Assembly (NCBI GenBank): GCA_900110015.1 | Contig: FOCD01000004.1 | Coordinates: 124,001 to 188,000 of the forward strand | Direction of reading: 5' to 3' | Length of the DNA: 64,000 nucleotides | DNA from: Terribacillus saccharophilus | GTDB taxonomy: Bacteria; Bacillota; Bacilli; Bacillales; Amphibacillaceae | Shown: in pieces, positions 60,252-64,000 of the stretch | How positions within the stretch are numbered: position 1 is the stretch's first letter | How the letters are laid out: each line of letters starts with the position of its first letter | Program-made: the position numbers and the translations under genes | Notes under the pieces: generated by a model | Databases searched by the model: none | What the model saw: only the letters and a program-made list of their open reading frames with translations | Told to the model about the DNA's origin: nothing

Positions 60252-60590
60252 GAGGCTGGGACAAAAGTGTTTTAGCCAGATGAAAACCCGAACTTATTAC
60301 AAGTCTTCATACGAAGATTTGCATAAGTTCGGGTTTTTCAATTGTACACTTTCTTAGCGTAGGCAGAACACGGAGACTCCTCGAAAATACCGATCAATTT
60401 TCTTCGTGCGATGTGTGGCTCTCGAAGTATTCCTTGTCCTACAGGAATAGCGCGAGCTGAAGACCCCGCAGTGGTGAACTTTCCACGAGGAGGCTGAGGC
60501 CGTGCCCGTGGAAAGCGGAGTGTTCTGCCGAAGCGGCGCTCAAGAATATCATTCGGTTTTAAGCACTGGAATTTTAGTTAAGTCCCAGCC
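60252..60590 (+). repeat. Intergenic repeat copy B (MITE-like)
   Basis: About 339 bp with 9-base terminal inverted repeats GGCTGGGAC (60254-60262) and GTCCCAGCC (60582-60590). It shares several blocks with 30685-30965 in opposite orientation, including an exact 51-base match (60480-60530). It holds about 58 extra bases in the middle (around 60390-60450) that copy A lacks. A hairpin at 60283-60338 ends the pbuG transcript. No ORF of note. Confidence 0.87.
60283..60338 (+). terminator. Hairpin in copy B serving pbuG
   Basis: AAAACCCGAACTTAT (60283-60297) pairs with ATAAGTTCGGGTTTT (60323-60337); inner CTTC/GAAG; T-run. Confidence 0.8.
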
Positions 60591-60731
60591 ACTTTTTTAT
60601 ATAGGCGAATTATAACAGTTTTGTGGGCGAATCGACCCTTTATGCGTTGTTTGCGACGTTGGCGGGTATAATTGTATTATACTTACGAGAGATTACAATC
60701 GTCTGTCAGCGGGCGAGGAGGAGGAGTTTCT

Positions 60732-61499
60732 ATGAGTAACCGTTCAGTGAAGCTGGCTTGGTTCAGCTTACTGGCATTTATCGCAGCCATCGTCGTCAAC
60801 TATTTGTCCAACGCCTTGCCGCTCGGTGGGAAAAACATCCGTCAATTATCTGATCAGCTTGGTGTATTATTTCAGCCGGCGGGATATGCTTTCAGTATTT
60901 GGGGAGTAATTTATCTGTTCGTTTTTATTTGGGTCATCCGCTTGTTTATGCGGTCGACACGCGAAACGGATTGGTATGGAAAAGCAGCTGGAGCATTCAT
61001 CGCAAGCTGTATCTTTAATATTGCCTGGCTATTCAGCTTTCATTATCAGCTGTTCAGCATTTCCATCATTCCGATGGTGGCGCTGCTGGTCTCCTTGATC
61101 ATTCTGTATCAAACCATCGCCACTTCATCTGACCGCCGGAAATTTGATTTGTTTCCGTTTTCTATCTATATTGGCTGGGTTTCTGTCGCGACAATACTGA
61201 ACGTCGGAATTCTATTTGTATCGCTTGGTGTAGATAATGTAGAAGGATGGCTTTTGTCAGGGGAAGTTTGGACAATTATTATTTTAATCGTCGGTGCGGT
61301 TCTTGCTATTGGATTTATGAACGTTTTCCGTGATAGTATTTATCCGCTCGTATTCATTTGGGCGTATTTGGCCATTGCTGCTGCGCGCGCGGAAGAATTT
61401 CCGGCTATTACAGCGGTAGCTAGTATCATGGCAGTAATCATCTTGATTGCCATACCAATACATTTGTTCCGAAGAAAAAAACGTAAGTATGGCTATTGA
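60732..61499 (+). CDS. TspO/MBR-related tryptophan-rich membrane protein
   Basis: 255 residues, seven hydrophobic helices. FQPAGYAFSIWGVIYLFVFI in helix 2 and WLFSFHYQLFSISIIPM resemble the PPxWvFxxxW motifs of TspO, but the protein is longer (about 160 residues is usual), as in the TspO-related seven-helix group. TspO proteins bind porphyrins. ATG 60732 after GAGGAGGAG. Region 60591-60731 holds only a possible -10 (TATAAT near 60666) and no other feature. Confidence 0.78.
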   Translation: MSNRSVKLAWFSLLAFIAAIVVNYLSNALPLGGKNIRQLSDQLGVLFQPAGYAFSIWGVIYLFVFIWVIRLFMRSTRETDWYGKAAGAFIASCIFNIAWLFSFHYQLFSISIIPMVALLVSLIILYQTIATSSDRRKFDLFPFSIYIGWVSVATILNVGILFVSLGVDNVEGWLLSGEVWTIIILIVGAVLAIGFMNVFRDSIYPLVFIWAYLAIAAARAEEFPAITAVASIMAVIILIAIPIHLFRRKKRKYGY

Positions 61500-61542
61500 T
61501 TCAACAAGGAAATAATTTTTATGTGTAAGAGGAGGAAGCAAG

Positions 61543-62118
61543 TTGTTGGAAATACCGCTCGTTATGCTGCTGATCATCTTTGTCGTCAATATCGTCTATG
61601 TAAGTCTTAATACATTACGGGTCATACTGACACTAAAAGGAAGACGATATATTGCAGCATCCGTCAGTGTCTTCGAGATTACGATCTATACGATTGGTCT
61701 CGGTTTAGTTCTAGACAATCTGGATCAAATCCAGAACCTGATTGCCTATGCACTTGGTTTCGGAATCGGTGTTATCCTTGGTTCCAAGATTGAGGAGAAG
61801 CTTGCACTCGGTTATATAACTGTCAATGTTATTTCATCTGACCCGAGTATCGAGTTTACGAGACGCCTTCGTGAAAAAGGATATGGTGTAACAAGCTGGT
61901 TCGCTTATGGTATGGATGGTGACCGACTTGCAATGCAAATCCTAACGCCGCGTAAATATGAACTGCGGCTATATGAAGCCATCAAGGAAATCGATCCGAA
62001 GGCTTTTATTATAGCCTACGAGCCTCGTCAGATCTTTGGTGGCTTCTGGGTGAAAAGTGTAAAGAGGGAGCGTATTCGTAATGCCAAAAGAAAAGAAACC
62101 GGCAAAGAAACGGTTTGA
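61543..62118 (+). CDS. yebE: YebE, DUF2179/UPF0316 membrane protein
   Basis: 191 residues. Three N-terminal helices (about 3-85), then a soluble DUF2179 domain (about 105-175: [32 protein letters not shown]). DUF2179 domains share the fold of YitT-type c-di-AMP/nucleotide binding regions. Start is TTG 61543 after AGAGGAGGAAGC. Overlaps yebG by 38 bases, as in B. subtilis. Confidence 0.9.
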   Translation: MLEIPLVMLLIIFVVNIVYVSLNTLRVILTLKGRRYIAASVSVFEITIYTIGLGLVLDNLDQIQNLIAYALGFGIGVILGSKIEEKLALGYITVNVISSDPSIEFTRRLREKGYGVTSWFAYGMDGDRLAMQILTPRKYELRLYEAIKEIDPKAFIIAYEPRQIFGGFWVKSVKRERIRNAKRKETGKETV

Positions 62119-62299
62119 GCTCGGTGAAAATGAGACAATCGAAGCTTGCTTGGATCGTATCAAAGCCGAGGGCTATCTGCCAGTCCGAAAAGTGGAAGAA
62201 CCAATCTTTCGGGAAACCACCGAGAATGGGGCAAAGAAGGTAGAACCGATTGGAAGAAAAGTTATTTTTGATACAAAATTACTAAAAACCGAACATTAA
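62081..62299 (+). CDS. yebG: YebG, NETI-motif small protein
   Basis: 72 residues, charged, containing the eponymous [20 protein letters not shown] and RKVIFDTK. Function unknown; always found beside yebE and purE in Bacilli. The end of the gene carries a PurR box, since the last codons read as AAAACCGAACATT. Confidence 0.92.
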   Translation: MPKEKKPAKKRFELGENETIEACLDRIKAEGYLPVRKVEEPIFRETTENGAKKVEPIGRKVIFDTKLLKTEH

Positions 62300-62328
62300 A
62301 TATAACAATATAACCATCGTTCGATTTT
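62285..62328. promoter_or_regulatory. Pair of PurR boxes upstream of the pur operon
   Basis: AAAACCGAACATT (62285-62297) is a perfect AWWWCCGAACWWT box; the inverted partner ATCGTTCGATTTT (62316-62328) has two mismatches. Their 18-base spacing fits the PurR control region. Confidence 0.8.
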
Positions 62329-62332
62329 TTCA

Positions 62333-62361
62333 TTGACGATGTGTGTCAGAATTGTTATCAT
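62333..62361 (+). promoter_or_regulatory. Sigma-A promoter of the pur operon
   Basis: TTGACG (62333-62338), 17 bases, TATCAT (62356-62361), just behind the PurR boxes. Confidence 0.78.
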
Positions 62362-62436
62362 AAACATGCATGAAAGACACGGCTAGATTTGACAACACTA
62401 CAGCGTGAGATGTGAAGCTGTGCTTTATAGATCGTA

Positions 62437-62591
62437 CCTCATATATTTCCGGAAATACGGTCCGGAAGTCTCTACCTGCTACCGTAAATGGCGGACTATG
62501 AGGGAAGATGGACTGCATGATTATGAGCCTACGACACCGTATGCCTATTCGTCTTCTCTCAGTTAGCGGGAGAGGTGAATAGGCTTTTTTT
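62437..62591 (+). promoter_or_regulatory. Guanine riboswitch of the pur operon with terminator
   Basis: Purine aptamer 62437-62503: P1 CCTCATA/TATGAGG, core AAGTCTCTACC and GGACTATGAGG, with C at the specificity position (guanine). The terminator GCCTATTC (62543-62550) / GAATAGGC (62577-62584) plus seven T lies 28 bases before purE. Together with 62300-62436 (PurR boxes and promoter) this accounts for the whole yebG-purE gap. Confidence 0.94.
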
Positions 62592-62618
62592 ACGGCAAAA
62601 AGAGGAAAGAGGGATTGG

Positions 62619-63110
62619 ATGGCGGAGATAGGAATCATCATGGGCAGCATCTCTGATTGGGAGACAATGGAGCATGCGTGCAAGCTATTGGAAGAGCTGG
62701 ACATTCCTTTTGAGAAAGAAGTGATTTCAGCGCATCGTACACCTGAGGATATGTTTGACTATGCAGCAAGTGCTAGAGAAAAAGGCTTGAAAGTTATCAT
62801 TGCTGGCGCAGGCGGTGCAGCTCATCTGCCAGGTATGGTGGCAAGCAAGACTACGTTGCCTGTGATTGGTGTTCCAGTACAGACAAAAGCGCTTGATGGA
62901 ATGGATTCTTTGCTCTCTATCGTTCAGATGCCCGGAGGTGTTCCGGTAGCTACGGTAGCAATCGGAAAAGCAGGAGCTAAAAATGCCGGCATCCTGGCGG
63001 CCCAAATTCTCGGTACTCATGACAAACAAATTGCTGAACGCCTGCTGGCATATCAGCAAGGTATGAAGAAACAAGTAGCGGAAATGAGGAATCAGCTTGC
63101 GACCAAATAA
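62619..63110 (+). CDS. purE: N5-carboxyaminoimidazole ribonucleotide mutase PurE
   Basis: 163 residues. [33 protein letters not shown] (catalytic His) and [16 protein letters not shown] are class-I PurE signatures. Converts N5-CAIR to CAIR in purine synthesis. First gene of the pur operon; overlaps purK by 14 bases. Confidence 0.97.
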   Translation: MAEIGIIMGSISDWETMEHACKLLEELDIPFEKEVISAHRTPEDMFDYAASAREKGLKVIIAGAGGAAHLPGMVASKTTLPVIGVPVQTKALDGMDSLLSIVQMPGGVPVATVAIGKAGAKNAGILAAQILGTHDKQIAERLLAYQQGMKKQVAEMRNQLATK

Positions 63111-64000
63111 TATCATCACTATCGGCATTCTTGGAGGCGGGCAGCTTGGCCGCATGATGGCAATAACAGCTAAGCATATGGGATATCGAATCATTGTCCT
63201 TGACCCTACACACGATTGTCCTGCTGCACAAGTAGCGGACTTGCATATTGAAGCAGCCTATGATGATAGGGACTCTATCCAAAAACTAGAGAGCTTAAGC
63301 GATGTTGTAACGTATGAATTTGAAAATGTTGATGTGGATGCAGCAAAACTACTGGAGGAAAAGGGTAAGCTTCCGCAAGGCTCCCTTCTCTTGGAAGTCA
63401 GCCGAGATCGGGCGAATGAGAAGAATCTCATGAAGGAACTGGATCTTCCAGTAGCGCCGTTTAAGATTGTGACAGACGAGAAGGAACTGCTGACAGGCGC
63501 TAGAGAAATCGGTTTTCCGGCTGTTGTAAAAACTTGCCGCGGCGGATATGACGGCAAAGGACAGCTAAAACTAGAATCCAAGGATGACTTGCAAGAAGCT
63601 GCTGCATTTGTTCGGCAGAATGGACGGTGCATTGTAGAATCATGGCTTACATTCGATAAAGAAATATCGGTTGTACTGACAAGAGGTAAGAATGGAGAAA
63701 TCACTTATTTTCCGGTAGCAGAAAATGAACACCGCGATCACATCTTATATCGGACAATCGCACCTGCCGCTATCACGAATGAGTTAGCAGAGCAAGCGCG
63801 TAACGCTGCCGGCAAGCTGGCAGAAGCAGCTGGGGTTGTTGGAACTTTCACGGTTGAGATGTTCGTTTCAGGCAATGAGCTTTATATGAATGAAGTGGCA
63901 CCGAGGCCGCATAATTCCGGTCATTATACAATTGAAGCTTGCACGGTTTCGCAATTCGAGCAGCATATCAGAGCCATATGCGCACTGCCTCTTTTGCCGG
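63097..64000 (+). CDS. purK: N5-carboxyaminoimidazole ribonucleotide synthase PurK (cut by window end)
   Basis: 301 residues are visible of about 380. [12 protein letters not shown] is the N-terminal nucleotide motif, [14 protein letters not shown] the ATP-grasp loop, and [20 protein letters not shown] the Mg-ligand region. Makes N5-CAIR from AIR, ATP and bicarbonate for PurE. An in-frame TGA at 63085 limits the start to TTG 63097, which follows ATGAGGAA. The end lies beyond the window. Confidence 0.95.
   Translation, partial: MRPNNIITIGILGGGQLGRMMAITAKHMGYRIIVLDPTHDCPAAQVADLHIEAAYDDRDSIQKLESLSDVVTYEFENVDVDAAKLLEEKGKLPQGSLLLEVSRDRANEKNLMKELDLPVAPFKIVTDEKELLTGAREIGFPAVVKTCRGGYDGKGQLKLESKDDLQEAAAFVRQNGRCIVESWLTFDKEISVVLTRGKNGEITYFPVAENEHRDHILYRTIAPAAITNELAEQARNAAGKLAEAAGVVGTFTVEMFVSGNELYMNEVAPRPHNSGHYTIEACTVSQFEQHIRAICALPLLP

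Noticed and set aside
1-64000. CRISPR arrays, prophage, insertion-sequence transposases, tRNA or rRNA genes
   Set aside because: No regularly spaced repeats, integrase, phage structural or transposase genes and no tRNA-like cloverleaf or rRNA core sequence were seen on either strand.

Overview
The window is a chromosomal segment of a low-to-mid GC, Gram-positive, endospore-former-type bacterium of the family Bacillaceae. The evidence is the conserved block moxR-like/DUF58/transglutaminase-guaA-pbuG-yebE-yebG-purE-purK in the Bacillus subtilis order, a dltXABCD operon, ydbST, khtTU, ywnA/ywnB and hmp/nsrR pairs, CcpA cre boxes, PurR boxes, sigma-A, sigma-B and sigma-W type promoters, a T-box and two guanine riboswitches. 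Strong AGGAGG ribosome sites and frequent TTG/GTG starts fit this. A halotolerant relative of Bacillus (Terribacillus- or Oceanobacillus-like) is a guess from sequence style only. I see no rRNA, tRNA, CRISPR array, transposase or prophage.

Layout. 1-4.4 kb: membrane proteins, DinB-like, VOC and GNAT proteins, a LysE exporter and a QorB-like reductase. 4.5-8.6 kb: a DUF3231 protein, then a quinone/electrophile-response cluster (azoreductase, one-cysteine HxlR regulator, LLM flavin oxidoreductase, FMN reductase) that shares a 20-bp operator-like element. 8.7-15.5 kb: a truncated DUF2306 gene, a small sigma-B type gene, a hydratase, a leucine-specified T-box with its permease, a second permease, and a TetR/SDR pair. 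15.6-19.4 kb: a CitST-like two-component system and a CitM-like citrate transporter with a cre box. 19.4-23.7 kb: YfkM-like, YwnB/YwnA, Hmp/NsrR and a cupin. 23.9-30.7 kb: a kinase-first two-component system running directly into dltXABCD. 31-42 kb: assorted transporters, RocD, an aldo/keto reductase, a TetR/MFS efflux operon with a textbook operator, ydbST and several very small genes. 42.3-49.5 kb: a chemoreceptor, two tandem SH3b amidases and a khtTU K+/H+ antiporter operon led by an AbrB-fold gene. 49.7-64 kb: the yeaC-yeaD-yebA-guaA region, a FUSC protein, an orphan MurE-like ligase, pbuG, a TspO-related protein, yebE, yebG and the start of the purine operon (purE, purK).

How the parts work together. 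Envelope charge and turgor genes (dlt, ydbST, amidases, khtTU) and purine supply (guaA, pbuG, purEK under two guanine riboswitches and PurR boxes) are the two main themes. The clearest unexplained structures are: an inverted pair of about 280- and 340-bp repeats with matching ends, 29 kb apart; the MurE paralogue with a changed amino-acid recognition motif; the two-component system fused to the dlt operon; a structured leader with a terminator before guaA; and two tiny ORFs of 37 and 38 codons in regulated positions. All functional calls are from reading the sequence and from memory of families; no search was run.
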